Assembly (NCBI RefSeq): GCF_008629695.1
Contig: NZ_VWSH01000003.1
Coordinates: forward strand, 743,688-807,687
Source of the DNA: Taibaiella lutea
Lineage (GTDB): Bacteria > Bacteroidota > Bacteroidia > Chitinophagales > Chitinophagaceae
Length of the DNA stretch: 64,000 nucleotides
Reading direction: 5' to 3'
Each line of letters begins with the position of its first letter. Positions within the stretch are counted from its first letter, which is position 1. Positions 28,847 to 38,318 of the stretch are shown here, one piece after another. The notes under the pieces are model-generated. The model saw only the letters and a program-made list of their open reading frames with translations, was not told the origin of the DNA and searched no databases. The position numbers were made by a program, and so were the translations under genes.

Positions 28847-31800
28847 ATGACTGGCAATAATAATTCTCCTTCCTCTTCCTCTCCTTTAGACCGTTACAGT
28901 GTGCAGCCACAGCAAAAGAAAGACGATAGTCCCTTTTACAAAAGTACGGCGCCAACGGTTAGCCTTCCCAAAGGCGGCGGTGCCTTGAAAGGCATCGATG
29001 AGAAGTTCTCGGTTAATGCTGTAAATGGTACGGCAGGCCTTGAAATTCCTCTCCCGCTCAGCCCGGGGCGCGGCGGCTTTACGCCCGCCCTGTCGCTTTC
29101 CTATAACAGCGGCAGCGGCAACAGCGAGTTTGGCCTTGGCTTCTCGCTGGGGCTGCCGGGCATTCAGCGCAAAACTGATAAGCGATTGCCGCGCTATAAC
29201 GATACTTCAGAAAGTGATGTCTTCCTACTTGCAGGCGCCGAGGACCTCGTGCCTTTGCCCGATTACGGAGACATTTTTCCCGGTACTGAAACCATCGGCA
29301 GTTACATCATAAAAAGGTACAGGCCCAGGATAGAAGGATTATTCGCCAGGATAGAATACATTAAAAAAACAACAGGTGGAAGCGGCGGCTGGTGGCGGGT
29401 TACGACCAAGGACAATATCACTACTTACTATGGTCTCACCGCCGAAGGCCGCATCGCTGACCCCACAGATGCTTGCCGCATTTTCAAATGGTTGCCGCAA
29501 CTTACAGTTGACCATAAGGGCAATGTACAGCAGTATGTTTATAAAGTTGATACAAACGACAATGGTGTTACCATTCCATCTGCTGTCAATGAAAAAAACA
29601 GAAGGAATGGTAATGCAAAATATACCAACACTTACCTGAAGCAGGTATTGTACTGTAATCAAAAACCTTACTTCATTGATGATGTAATGGATAGTTCAGA
29701 TGATTATAAGCTTGAATCGGATATCTACATGCCAGAGTTGAGCCGCATGATTACGGAAAATGGAGAAGAGCGCATCATCACCCTGGCTGAAGATCTGACC
29801 TTCCTTATGGAAGCAGTATTGGATTATGGCGACCATAGCAACCCTTATAACCCCATGCCGAACCAAAGCTGGCCGAGCCGTAGAGATGCCTTCTCTGATT
29901 TCCATGCGGGCTTTGAGATACGCACCTATCGCAAATGCAGACGGGTACTGATGTTTCACCATTTTCAGGAATTGGATGGTTACGATCTTATACGCGCGTT
30001 GGAATTGACTTATAAAGACGATGAGAATGACGATCCTTTTTCAGAAGCAGATTTAATTACAGCGGCTACACAACGAGGCTATACCTATGATACCATTCAT
30101 GGTTGGCAAAACAAAACATTGCCGGCTATGACATTCGATTATCAGCCTTTGAAGTGGAACACAGATATTGAGGCTATAGATAAGGATGATTTTCGCAATG
30201 CACCGCAAGGCCTTACCGGACCGTATCAATGGGTGGATTTTGAAGGTGAAGGCATTAGTGGTATACTTACAGAACAGGGCGGCGGCTGGTTTTATAAAAA
30301 TAACCTCGGCCATGGCTGTTTTGATACTGCAAAAAGCATCACTTCTAAACCTGATTTTACAGGTTTAGGTGGCGGCGGTTTGCAATGGCAGGATCTGGAC
30401 GCAGACGGCAGGAGACAGGTAGTGTCGGAAGCGCCCGTCAAAGGTTTTTGGGAATTGGATGATGATCAGAACTGGAAACCCTTTCAAACCTTTGCAAAAA
30501 ACCTGAACATTGACTGGAATAGTCCTTTCACAAAGATGCTGGACTTGAATGGCGATGGTAAAAGTGATATAATAATAACCGAAGACCGTGCCTGGACCTG
30601 GTATGAAAATCTGGGTAAAGACGGCTTTGATACAGGTGGTAATTCGCCTGTATTCAATGATGAAGAAAAGGGACCGGTATTGCTTTTGCGTGACGCCGTG
30701 CAAAGCATTTTCCTTGCTGATATAAACGGCGACGGCATGACGGATCTTGTGCGCATCAAAAACGGGGAAGTATGTTATTGGCCGAATATGGGCTATGGTA
30801 AATTCGGAGCTAAAGTGACGATGGCCAATGCGCCTGTTTTTCAATCGCCTGATATCTACAATCCTTTATACCTCAGTCTTGCAGATATTACAGGTACTGG
30901 CGCTGCCGATTTAATCTATGTAGGCGAAAACAAATGTACAGCATGGGTCAATCTTTCAGGAAATGCATGGAGCGAACCCACTGACATTAATCCATTGCCG
31001 GGTACTGACAATATGAGTAAAATTGCTGTGCTTGATTTCCTGGGAAATGGTACCGGATGTATTGTGTGGAGCAGCCCCTTGCCTCAACATGCGACAGCCC
31101 CTTTGCAATATATAGACCTGATGAAAGGCAAAAAGCCCTACCTCATGAAAAGTTATCATAGTGGCATGGGTAAATCCGTTTCCGTTACTTACAAAAGCTC
31201 CACGAAATTTTATCTCGATGATAAGCATAAAGGGATTTCCTGGGCTACCAGGTTACCATTTCCGATGCAATGCATTGAATGCATAACGACGACGGATAGT
31301 GTAAGCGGTGCCAGCTATACGCAAAGTTATCGCTATCGCCATGGCTATTATGACCATGAGGAACGCGAGTTCCGTGGTTTTGGTTATGTGGAAACAAAAG
31401 ACATAGAAACGGCCGTTTATTCCGAAACAGAAAACCTGGATCAGAAACCTGTTCTTACAAAGACCTGGAACCATACAGGCGCATGGCTCAGGGAAGAATC
31501 TTTGCTGCAAAAATACCAACAGGAATATTTTCAGTTAGAAGACTGGGATAATACTGTCCCTGTAGCAATATTGCCTGATGCAGCGGACTTAAATGCACAG
31601 GAATGGCGTGAAGCGCATCGTGCACTTAAAGGCTCTCCGTTGCGTCAGGAAGTTTATGCACTGGATGGTGATACAGAAAAGCAAAGCATTCCTTATTCGG
31701 TTACCGCAACTACTTATAAAGTAAAACTGATACAGCCGCAAGGCGACAACCGGTATGCCTCTTTTATCAACCTGCAGGAACAAAGCATTGCTTTCAGTTG

Positions 31801-34800
31801 TGAAAGAGATATGGAAGATGCAAGGGTAGCGCATCAGCTCACTTTGGACACAGATGAATACGGCAATGTAAAGAAAAGTGCATCTATAGCCTATCCCCGG
31901 AAAGATCCACCGGCTATTTCAGGTTCTTATACGCAAAAGGTAAAAGACGAACAGGAAAAAATGCACATTTCCTATTCTGAAAATTTCTTCACCAACGATA
32001 TCGTTACAGAGGACAATCATTACAGGTTACGTGTGGGTTGCGAAGCTAAGGCCTATGAAGTATTTATTGCTACGGACGATGAACACTATCCTTCCGGTTT
32101 ATGGACTGCAACATCTTTGCTTGATTATCTGGAACCACTCCTGCCCGACCCTGACGATCCCGGGGAATTAATTCCTACCCCAATTCCTGAAATTGGTTTC
32201 TCCGATAATCCATCCGGAGATCCGGAGAAAAAGTTATTGAGCCATAGCAAGGTTTTGTTTAAAGATAACGATGCTGCTGATACACTGGATTTCGGTCAGA
32301 TAGAAAGCCTTGCTATACCAAGAAAACAGTTCCAGCTTGTTTTTGCAGGCAAACTGCTGGGCTATTGTTATGATGGTCTGGTAGATGCGGAAATGATGGC
32401 TGAAGGAGGTTATAAAGAAACATACGTATTTACCGATGCTTCAACAGGAAACCCGGTAACAGGTTTTATAGAATATGAAGAACAATATTGGTTACCGTCA
32501 GGAACAGCAGCTTATACAAATCCTGTTACCAAATTTTATACGCCGGAGCATTTTTATGATCCCTGGGGAAATGAAACCCGTATCTATTTCTGGGATTCTC
32601 CGCCTTCTTCCAACCTTGATTATATAAACTATTGGTTGCTGCCAAAAGCTACCGAAGATGCTAAATACAATACGGCCACTATCGAAAGCTACGACTGGCG
32701 TACGCTTCAACCCTTGCGCATGAGGGATGCCAATAATAATATCAGTGAAATTCTTTACGATGCATTGGGCATGCCTGTCGCTATGGCTTTTAAGGGCAAG
32801 GACGAAGGCACCGAAGGTGACACCCTCGATGACTTAGATCTCTACAATGGTGATGATGCAGTGGCACAAAGCGGATTTTTCAATAATGATCCCGAATTGT
32901 ATGCAGGCCAATTACTTAAAGGCGCTACCTGGCGTTGTGTGTATGATTTTAGCAGCGTGCCTGCAGCGGTAGGTATGATAGCGAGACAGCAGCACGTTTA
33001 TCTGCCGGACGGCTATCCAGAAGAAAAAGATCCGCCTCCACACCTCATTCGCATTTCCTATTCCGATGGAATGGGAAGGGTACTGATGCACAAAGCACAA
33101 TGCGAGCCGACAGTCATTCCGGGTGAAGGAGGAGGCGCTTCTATTACTGCAAACTGGATAGGTAGCGGACGTACTATCTACAACAATAAGGGCAATGCCG
33201 TAATGCAATTTGAACCTTATTTCAGCGATACATATCATTGTGAAGCTGCCGAACTGGCCACAAACGTAGGCGTCAGCCCAAGGCTATATTATGATGCATT
33301 GGGAAGAAATTACAGGACCGATTTGCCCGATGGTTCTTTTACCAAAACAGAATGGACGGCTTGGGAACAAATCGTTTGGGACAATAATGATACCGTGCTT
33401 GAAAGCGATTGGTATGCAGCAATCATAGCACTGATTGTGCCACCCGCAACCGGCCCTGCCGGAGAAACGATGGCAGAAGAAGCTATAAGGCTGGCTGCAA
33501 GAGCAGATACGTTGGCAAAAAAAGATGCGGCAGCAAAAGCAGCAGCCCATGCCAACACGCCCACCGTAATGCATACCGATACTTTGGCAAGACCTTTTTA
33601 TACGATACAGATTCTGGAAGCAGGGCCAACAGTGGCCGAGCCGGTCAAAGCCATCGTAAGCTATGTAACCTTAGATGTTTTGGGCAACCGTATTTCCATA
33701 AGAGATGGTAATGATAATGAACCTTTACAATACCGCTACAATATGCTGAAGCAGCCCTGCTATCAGCACAGTATAGATAGTGGAGATGCCTACACGCTTA
33801 CGGATGCCGCAGGCCAGCCCTTGTATCATTGGGATGCCGACGGCAGGGAATTCTTTGTTGATTATGATGTGCTCAGAAGGCCGGAGCAGAAAAGGGTTAG
33901 AATAGACGGGCTGAGCAAAACACTGGAATTGATGGTGTACGGAGATAATAACGATCTTACTTTCTACGGAGATCATGAAACGGTTGATTTCGATCCGCAG
34001 GAATTGAATCTCAGGGGGCAACTGTATGATCATTATGATGGTTCCGGCAGGCAATGGGTGCCACAGGGTTATGACTTCAAAGGTAATCCTGTCATTGCTT
34101 CCCAGCGTTTGCTGCAAGAACAGTCTGTTACAGATGTGGATTGGAGCGATGCATACGATGTGTTAAAAGCAAGTACTTTTAAAGACGATTGGAGCGGTTT
34201 CCAGGACATGTTGGAAACGGGTGAAGCTGCATGGTCTTCGCACGCTGTTATGGATGCGCTGAACCGGCCCATAACCATGACCGATCCCGGCGAGAATATT
34301 ACCCGCCACACTTATGATAAGGCGGGAGCATTGAAACAAGTATTCCTTGCGCCTAATAACGACAGTGAGACAGTGTATGTTAAGGATATACATTACGATG
34401 CCAAAGGCCAGCGCAAAAGCATCTGGTATGGCAATCATACCAAGACCCGTTATACATACGACCCGCAAACATACAGGCTGAAAAGATTGCTGACCACCCG
34501 AAGAGAAAGTGATAACTCGCATACAACCTTGCAGGATTTGAATTACTACTATGACCCTGTTGGTAATATCACAACCATTAATGATGCGGTGCAGCCCACC
34601 TTGTTTTATAACAACAGCATGATAGAGGCAGCGCAATCTTTTACCTACGATGCCCTGTACCGCCTGGTGGAAGCCACCGGTAGGGAACTCGTAAACGATG
34701 CGTTTTCAGGGCCGGAAGATAACTTTTGCGATGAAGGCTATACCGGAACTGATCTGGGCAACGATGCGGTACGAAACTATACGCAACATTACGAATACGA

Positions 34801-36487
34801 TGCAGTAGGCAATATTCTGAGTCTGCAACACTCCGCAGGACCTGGGAGCTATACACGTGAATATGATTACAATTCCGGCACCAACAGGCTGCAAAGCACC
34901 ACTATCGGCATTGAAACATACAATTATAACCAGTATGATGCAAGAGGCAATATGAAGGATATGCCCCATCTGGATACGATGTTATGGAACAGCAACAATG
35001 AATTAAATAAAGTAGAACGTAGTACAATAACAGCTTACTACCAATACAGCGGCGGACAGCGTGTACGCAAGTTTGTAGACAAGGGAGGAGGCATCAAAGA
35101 AGAAAGAATTTACTTGGGTAATTTTGAAATATACCGTAAGTTTGACTCCGGAAGTTCTTTGAATGATATTGTGCTGGAACGCACTACAGTGCATATTAGC
35201 GACGATACAGGCCACATTGCCATGCTTGAACTGCGTAATACCGATTATGATGCTGATGACTGTGAAGATGTATTGATACGTTACGTCTACTCCAACCATT
35301 TGCAAAGCGCAACGCTGGAGCTGGATGGCGAGGGTGAGATTATTACTTACGAAGAATACCATCCTTACGGTACCTCTGCTTATAAGGCCAAGAATGATAA
35401 TATCAATGCGCTTGCCAAACGTTACCGTTATACAGGTAAGGAGCGGGATGAAGAGTCTGGATTATACTATCATGGCGCGAGATATTATATACCTTGGTTG
35501 TGCAGGTGGACAAGCGTGGATCCGTTGGAGAGTAAGTATGCAGGAATGAGTCCGTATAATTATTCGTTCAATAATCCTGTGGTTTGGAATGATCTGAGTG
35601 GGGCTGATCCAAATGATCCAAAAGGAAATTCTTTCGATAGTACAGGACAAAATAAGAAGATTGATGTATCTGGACCTGCAAGTCATGTAATGGAAGATGG
35701 ATCTATTGTTATTGACCAGATGGATAGGTCGATGAAAACAGTGGTTAGTAAAAAAGGTGGGATTACTGTAACTCAAGATGTGTCAACAGCAGCACCAATT
35801 TCGCCACCTTCACCAACAGCAGATGAAATACTGAATGATGCTTATTCTACTTTTATAAAGAAGATGCAAGCAGAAGATTATGCTGGCGCAATTAACGTGA
35901 TTATAGATAAATATAACCTGAATGGCATCGTAAACAAAAATTTAATGTCAATTCTATTCGTTGATAACATGGGCGTACATCAATATCTTGAGACTGATGG
36001 AATTGGAGAGGGTAAAGGAATAAGCCAATCAACACAAATATCAAAAGGTGATCTTTTTGAAGCAGGTAAATCTAAAGATTATTTTAAAATGCTTGTTGTA
36101 GCGATAACACATGAATATATACATGGACGTCAAAAAGCTATAATGGGTATGTCAGACCATATTGAACGAGAGTTTCTTGCGAATCAATTTAGTACATTTC
36201 CAAACAATAGTATTTTAGCAAGAGAAGGGACAATTAATTTTACTGTGGAATTCCCGACAATAAGTGCTGGAATGAAATTTACATGGGCTGCGAATGCAAT
36301 CAATTATTACTCCCAACTCCCTCCTGATTTACAACAGAAATATAAGAATGATGCGATTCAACTTTTGGATGCTGGATTAAAGGCATATAAGGAGACTAAA
36401 GTGTTTGCTGGTATGGAGGCAAAAAGTGAGAAGTTATATAAATATTTAATTGATTTTAAAAATAGCATTCAGAAAGAAACCCATTAA
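28847..36487 (+). CDS. Tc toxin TcB-TcC fusion (SpvB/Rhs) with metallopeptidase tip
   Basis: In Tc toxins TcB-TcC forms the hollow cocoon that holds the toxic C-terminus. The SpvB domain covers about 15-330 (LPKGGGALKGIDEKFSV and TPALSLSYNSGSGNSEFGLG). FG-GAP/VCBS-like repeats lie near 516, 565, 625 and 680 (LDLNGDGKSDIII, ADINGDGMTDLVRI), with TcdB middle domains after them. YD/Rhs repeats run to the core end GKERDEESGLYYHGARYYIP and NPVVWNDLSGAD near 2247-2254. The 290-residue tip carries H2422-E-Y-I-H2426 and a downstream E2440-R-E2442-F-L-A-N segment, a zinc metallopeptidase (gluzincin-like) signature. No signal peptide is seen. Base composition falls from GC-rich core to AT-rich tip at about 35,590, as expected for exchangeable Rhs tips. 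Confidence 0.93.
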   Translation: MTGNNNSPSSSSPLDRYSVQPQQKKDDSPFYKSTAPTVSLPKGGGALKGIDEKFSVNAVNGTAGLEIPLPLSPGRGGFTPALSLSYNSGSGNSEFGLGFSLGLPGIQRKTDKRLPRYNDTSESDVFLLAGAEDLVPLPDYGDIFPGTETIGSYIIKRYRPRIEGLFARIEYIKKTTGGSGGWWRVTTKDNITTYYGLTAEGRIADPTDACRIFKWLPQLTVDHKGNVQQYVYKVDTNDNGVTIPSAVNEKNRRNGNAKYTNTYLKQVLYCNQKPYFIDDVMDSSDDYKLESDIYMPELSRMITENGEERIITLAEDLTFLMEAVLDYGDHSNPYNPMPNQSWPSRRDAFSDFHAGFEIRTYRKCRRVLMFHHFQELDGYDLIRALELTYKDDENDDPFSEADLITAATQRGYTYDTIHGWQNKTLPAMTFDYQPLKWNTDIEAIDKDDFRNAPQGLTGPYQWVDFEGEGISGILTEQGGGWFYKNNLGHGCFDTAKSITSKPDFTGLGGGGLQWQDLDADGRRQVVSEAPVKGFWELDDDQNWKPFQTFAKNLNIDWNSPFTKMLDLNGDGKSDIIITEDRAWTWYENLGKDGFDTGGNSPVFNDEEKGPVLLLRDAVQSIFLADINGDGMTDLVRIKNGEVCYWPNMGYGKFGAKVTMANAPVFQSPDIYNPLYLSLADITGTGAADLIYVGENKCTAWVNLSGNAWSEPTDINPLPGTDNMSKIAVLDFLGNGTGCIVWSSPLPQHATAPLQYIDLMKGKKPYLMKSYHSGMGKSVSVTYKSSTKFYLDDKHKGISWATRLPFPMQCIECITTTDSVSGASYTQSYRYRHGYYDHEEREFRGFGYVETKDIETAVYSETENLDQKPVLTKTWNHTGAWLREESLLQKYQQEYFQLEDWDNTVPVAILPDAADLNAQEWREAHRALKGSPLRQEVYALDGDTEKQSIPYSVTATTYKVKLIQPQGDNRYASFINLQEQSIAFSCERDMEDARVAHQLTLDTDEYGNVKKSASIAYPRKDPPAISGSYTQKVKDEQEKMHISYSENFFTNDIVTEDNHYRLRVGCEAKAYEVFIATDDEHYPSGLWTATSLLDYLEPLLPDPDDPGELIPTPIPEIGFSDNPSGDPEKKLLSHSKVLFKDNDAADTLDFGQIESLAIPRKQFQLVFAGKLLGYCYDGLVDAEMMAEGGYKETYVFTDASTGNPVTGFIEYEEQYWLPSGTAAYTNPVTKFYTPEHFYDPWGNETRIYFWDSPPSSNLDYINYWLLPKATEDAKYNTATIESYDWRTLQPLRMRDANNNISEILYDALGMPVAMAFKGKDEGTEGDTLDDLDLYNGDDAVAQSGFFNNDPELYAGQLLKGATWRCVYDFSSVPAAVGMIARQQHVYLPDGYPEEKDPPPHLIRISYSDGMGRVLMHKAQCEPTVIPGEGGGASITANWIGSGRTIYNNKGNAVMQFEPYFSDTYHCEAAELATNVGVSPRLYYDALGRNYRTDLPDGSFTKTEWTAWEQIVWDNNDTVLESDWYAAIIALIVPPATGPAGETMAEEAIRLAARADTLAKKDAAAKAAAHANTPTVMHTDTLARPFYTIQILEAGPTVAEPVKAIVSYVTLDVLGNRISIRDGNDNEPLQYRYNMLKQPCYQHSIDSGDAYTLTDAAGQPLYHWDADGREFFVDYDVLRRPEQKRVRIDGLSKTLELMVYGDNNDLTFYGDHETVDFDPQELNLRGQLYDHYDGSGRQWVPQGYDFKGNPVIASQRLLQEQSVTDVDWSDAYDVLKASTFKDDWSGFQDMLETGEAAWSSHAVMDALNRPITMTDPGENITRHTYDKAGALKQVFLAPNNDSETVYVKDIHYDAKGQRKSIWYGNHTKTRYTYDPQTYRLKRLLTTRRESDNSHTTLQDLNYYYDPVGNITTINDAVQPTLFYNNSMIEAAQSFTYDALYRLVEATGRELVNDAFSGPEDNFCDEGYTGTDLGNDAVRNYTQHYEYDAVGNILSLQHSAGPGSYTREYDYNSGTNRLQSTTIGIETYNYNQYDARGNMKDMPHLDTMLWNSNNELNKVERSTITAYYQYSGGQRVRKFVDKGGGIKEERIYLGNFEIYRKFDSGSSLNDIVLERTTVHISDDTGHIAMLELRNTDYDADDCEDVLIRYVYSNHLQSATLELDGEGEIITYEEYHPYGTSAYKAKNDNINALAKRYRYTGKERDEESGLYYHGARYYIPWLCRWTSVDPLESKYAGMSPYNYSFNNPVVWNDLSGADPNDPKGNSFDSTGQNKKIDVSGPASHVMEDGSIVIDQMDRSMKTVVSKKGGITVTQDVSTAAPISPPSPTADEILNDAYSTFIKKMQAEDYAGAINVIIDKYNLNGIVNKNLMSILFVDNMGVHQYLETDGIGEGKGISQSTQISKGDLFEAGKSKDYFKMLVVAITHEYIHGRQKAIMGMSDHIEREFLANQFSTFPNNSILAREGTINFTVEFPTISAGMKFTWAANAINYYSQLPPDLQQKYKNDAIQLLDAGLKAYKETKVFAGMEAKSEKLYKYLIDFKNSIQKETH

Positions 36488-36503
36488 AAACAAATTTATA
36501 ATT

Positions 36504-37016
36504 ATGAAAAGAATAGGAATATTATTTTTTGCTTACCTACTATTTATTCCAATATGCAAATCTCAAGAATTAGATCTATGCGTTAATATTGAACTCTCAA
36601 GTAACAAAGAATCTTTGGTTTTAGAAACGTCTGAAAGTCTCAATGTTTATTTTACTATAACTAATTGTTCGTTGAAAGAACTATTAATTGACACAACAGA
36701 ATTGCCAAACTATGAAATTTTTAGTCATTCAGACATTAATTTTACAATTACATATTACAACAAGAAAACGCATAATTGGGAAATGTATCCTTATACATTG
36801 AAAGATATTGGATTGTTAACGGATATTTCAAAGAATACCGTTAAGAAGTTAAAGAAAGGGCAATCTTATACCTTTAGGTATAATTTTCTTGACTTTTATG
36901 GATTAAAAGACAGGGGAGAATATCGAATTTATGCTTATTACAAAAAAGCACTACTCGCTAATAAAGGTTACTATGTTAAAGACTCTAATAATTATTTAAA
37001 ATTATCAATTAAGTAA
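36504..37016 (+). CDS. Exported small protein, candidate immunity to the metallopeptidase tip
   Basis: This 170-residue protein begins with a signal peptide (1-20, FAYLLFIPICKSQ). It then forms a beta-rich domain (LVLETSESLNVYFTITNCS ... YTFRYNFLDFYGLKDRGEYR) resembling an Ig-like or protease-inhibitor (BsuPI-like) fold. The ATG at 36504, 17 bp after the TcB-TcC stop, gives the signal peptide; an upstream frame start at 36450 would overlap the toxin. The place directly after an Rhs tip is where cognate immunity genes sit. Secretion would fit protection of the periplasm, but no homologue was recognised. Confidence 0.6.
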   Translation: MKRIGILFFAYLLFIPICKSQELDLCVNIELSSNKESLVLETSESLNVYFTITNCSLKELLIDTTELPNYEIFSHSDINFTITYYNKKTHNWEMYPYTLKDIGLLTDISKNTVKKLKKGQSYTFRYNFLDFYGLKDRGEYRIYAYYKKALLANKGYYVKDSNNYLKLSIK

Positions 37017-37070
37017 GTAACTTATATTTAATATCCAATCTTGTCGTAGCATCTCACTACAACCAATTTT

Positions 37071-37250
37071 GCCCCGCAGCGTCTCCATAAGGGGACGCTG
37101 CGAACGTTTACAGAAAGCGTTAGATTTGTGGTAGAAGTTCAATATAAATAAGATACTTGTGTACATTACGGTATACATAAGATGCTTGTTTGTCCTGAGT
37201 CACAGACGTCAGGACAGCAGCGGATTGAAGACTACGGAAAACAGGGTGTT
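37071..37250 (+). repeat. Long direct repeat, copy 1, with two hairpins
   Basis: This non-coding block of about 180 bp is nearly repeated at 37933-38118. It starts with the hairpin CGCAGCGTC (37075-37083) / GACGCTGCG (37094-37102), continues TAGATTTGTGGTAGAAGTTC and ATAAATAAGATAC, and ends in GTCCTGA (37192-37198) / TCAGGAC (37209-37215) directly before tip-coding sequence. It marks a cassette boundary. Confidence 0.85.
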
Positions 37251-37526
37251 AATATTGTTGGAAGACCATTGGAGGTAGTAGGAAGTGCTGCCAAAGGAAC
37301 AAGAAAGGGGGTTGGATTAGACATTCCTATACAAAAATGCATTAAAAGTGATATTGACTATTTAGCCCACCCTAATGCGATTCCATACTTTGAAGGAATA
37401 AATTTTCCTGGTATAGACAAAGGAGGGATAATTCCAGGTTTAAGCAATCCATATTTAGGCCCGAGTGTAAGATTTGAACCTTTTTCATTACCTACTTTTC
37501 ACCCATTTATACCATTTGGAAGTTAA
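37182..37526 (+). pseudogene. Orphan toxin-tip fragment, cassette 1
   Basis: An open frame of 114 codons begins inside the repeat hairpin (MLVCPESQTSG) and continues QQRIEDYGKQGVNIVGRPLE and VGSAAKGTRKGVGLDIPIQK, then a Pro/Gly-rich end. The piece RIEDYGKQG is shared in form with later remnants (RFEHYRQQG, QIKDYEERG), so it looks like the join between a lost Rhs core and its tip. It has no promoter or start of its own and is read as a displaced C-terminal cassette left after tip exchange. It lies 14 bp before a small immunity-like gene. Confidence 0.5.
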
Positions 37527-37540
37527 AAAATTATAGAACT

Positions 37541-37807
37541 ATGACACGATATTGGTTTGAATTCGATTTTAATACTTATGAAAAAAAAATACCACCTGGT
37601 CTGTGCTATGGCTGTGGAATAACCGCACGTGATTATAATCATGCGATTTCCTTACTAAAGGATAAAATATTTTTAGATAAAAATATGCCGCCTATATCGA
37701 AATGTATTGAAAATGTAGATATAAATACATTGGATGAAAGCAAAGTAATTCCCAATATGACACCTCCTATATATATGGGAATATGGTTTCCAATGAGATA
37801 TCAATAA
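37541..37807 (+). CDS. Small immunity-like protein, cassette 1
   Basis: This 88-residue cytoplasmic protein starts MTRYWFEFDFNTYEKKIPPG, continues CYGCGITARDYNHAISLL and ends MTPPIYMGIWFPMRYQ. The form matches small proteins found after Rhs tips in Bacteroidota, and it directly follows an orphan tip. No catalytic motif is seen, so immunity is inferred from position and size. Confidence 0.65.
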   Translation: MTRYWFEFDFNTYEKKIPPGLCYGCGITARDYNHAISLLKDKIFLDKNMPPISKCIENVDINTLDESKVIPNMTPPIYMGIWFPMRYQ

Positions 37808-37890
37808 TTTCACGCTAACAGCCTCTTTCGTGTGTCGCAAGTATGCGACTAAGCAAAGCAGCACTCGTATTTATGCAGCTAAACAGCAAA

Positions 37891-37923
37891 AAAACAACCG
37901 TTCCTTCTTGGTTCGGTTGTTTT
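37891..37923 (+). terminator. Cassette-1 terminator (AACAACCG type)
   Basis: The stem AAAACAACCG (37891-37900) with CGGTTGTTTT (37914-37923) is followed by T-rich sequence. The same stem type closes three later cassettes. Confidence 0.75.
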
Positions 37924-37932
37924 TCTTTTCTA

Positions 37933-38118
37933 CCCCGCAGCGTCTCCCATAAGGGGACGCTGCGAACGTTTGCAGAAAGCATTAGATTTGTGGTAGAAGT
38001 TCAATATAAATAAGATACCTGTGTATATTATATTTGTTTACGGTATACATAAGATGCTTGTTTGTTCTAAGTCACAGACGTCAGGACAGCAGTGGGTTTG
38101 AACACTACAGATAACAGG
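37933..38118 (+). repeat. Long direct repeat, copy 2
   Basis: This is the second copy of the block at 37071, with the GCAGCGTC/GACGCTGC hairpin, the TAGATTTGTGGTAGAAGTTC core and the hairpin at 38064-38087 (GTTCTAA...TCAGGAC, left arm partly decayed). It holds an insertion of about 13 bp (TATTATATTTG) relative to copy 1. The copy opens cassette 2. Confidence 0.85.
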
Positions 38119-38309
38119 GGTCAATTTCTCGCTTAACAAAAGATGGATCTGGAGTGGCGACAGACTTAGAAACGCTGAGGAAAATCAGAGATTATCGATT
38201 CATTATTGATAGCAAAGATCCAGCGATTATTAACGCAGTGAAATATCAATTAATTAATCTTTCTAAAGCTTATCCCAATATAAGATTTAGTGCTTATTTC
38301 GGGAATTAA
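38115..38309 (+). pseudogene. Orphan toxin-tip fragment, cassette 2
   Basis: A 64-codon frame without a start codon begins just after a stop at the repeat border and reads SISRLTKDGSGVATDL, then LRKIRDYRFIIDSKDPAIIN and AYPNIRFSAYFGN. It ends 9 bp before an immunity-like ATG. Composition and position match the C-terminal end of an Rhs tip that has lost its core. The toxin class is not recognised. Confidence 0.55.
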
Positions 38310-38318
38310 TTCAAAAAT

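Noticed and set aside
29025-35776. Many antisense and alternative frames within TcB-TcC
   Set aside because: They lie wholly inside a continuous frame with strong SpvB/Rhs motifs and show no recognisable protein sequence of their own.
37673-37864. Minus-strand 63-codon frame
   Set aside because: Antisense to the cassette-1 immunity-like gene and without recognisable features.
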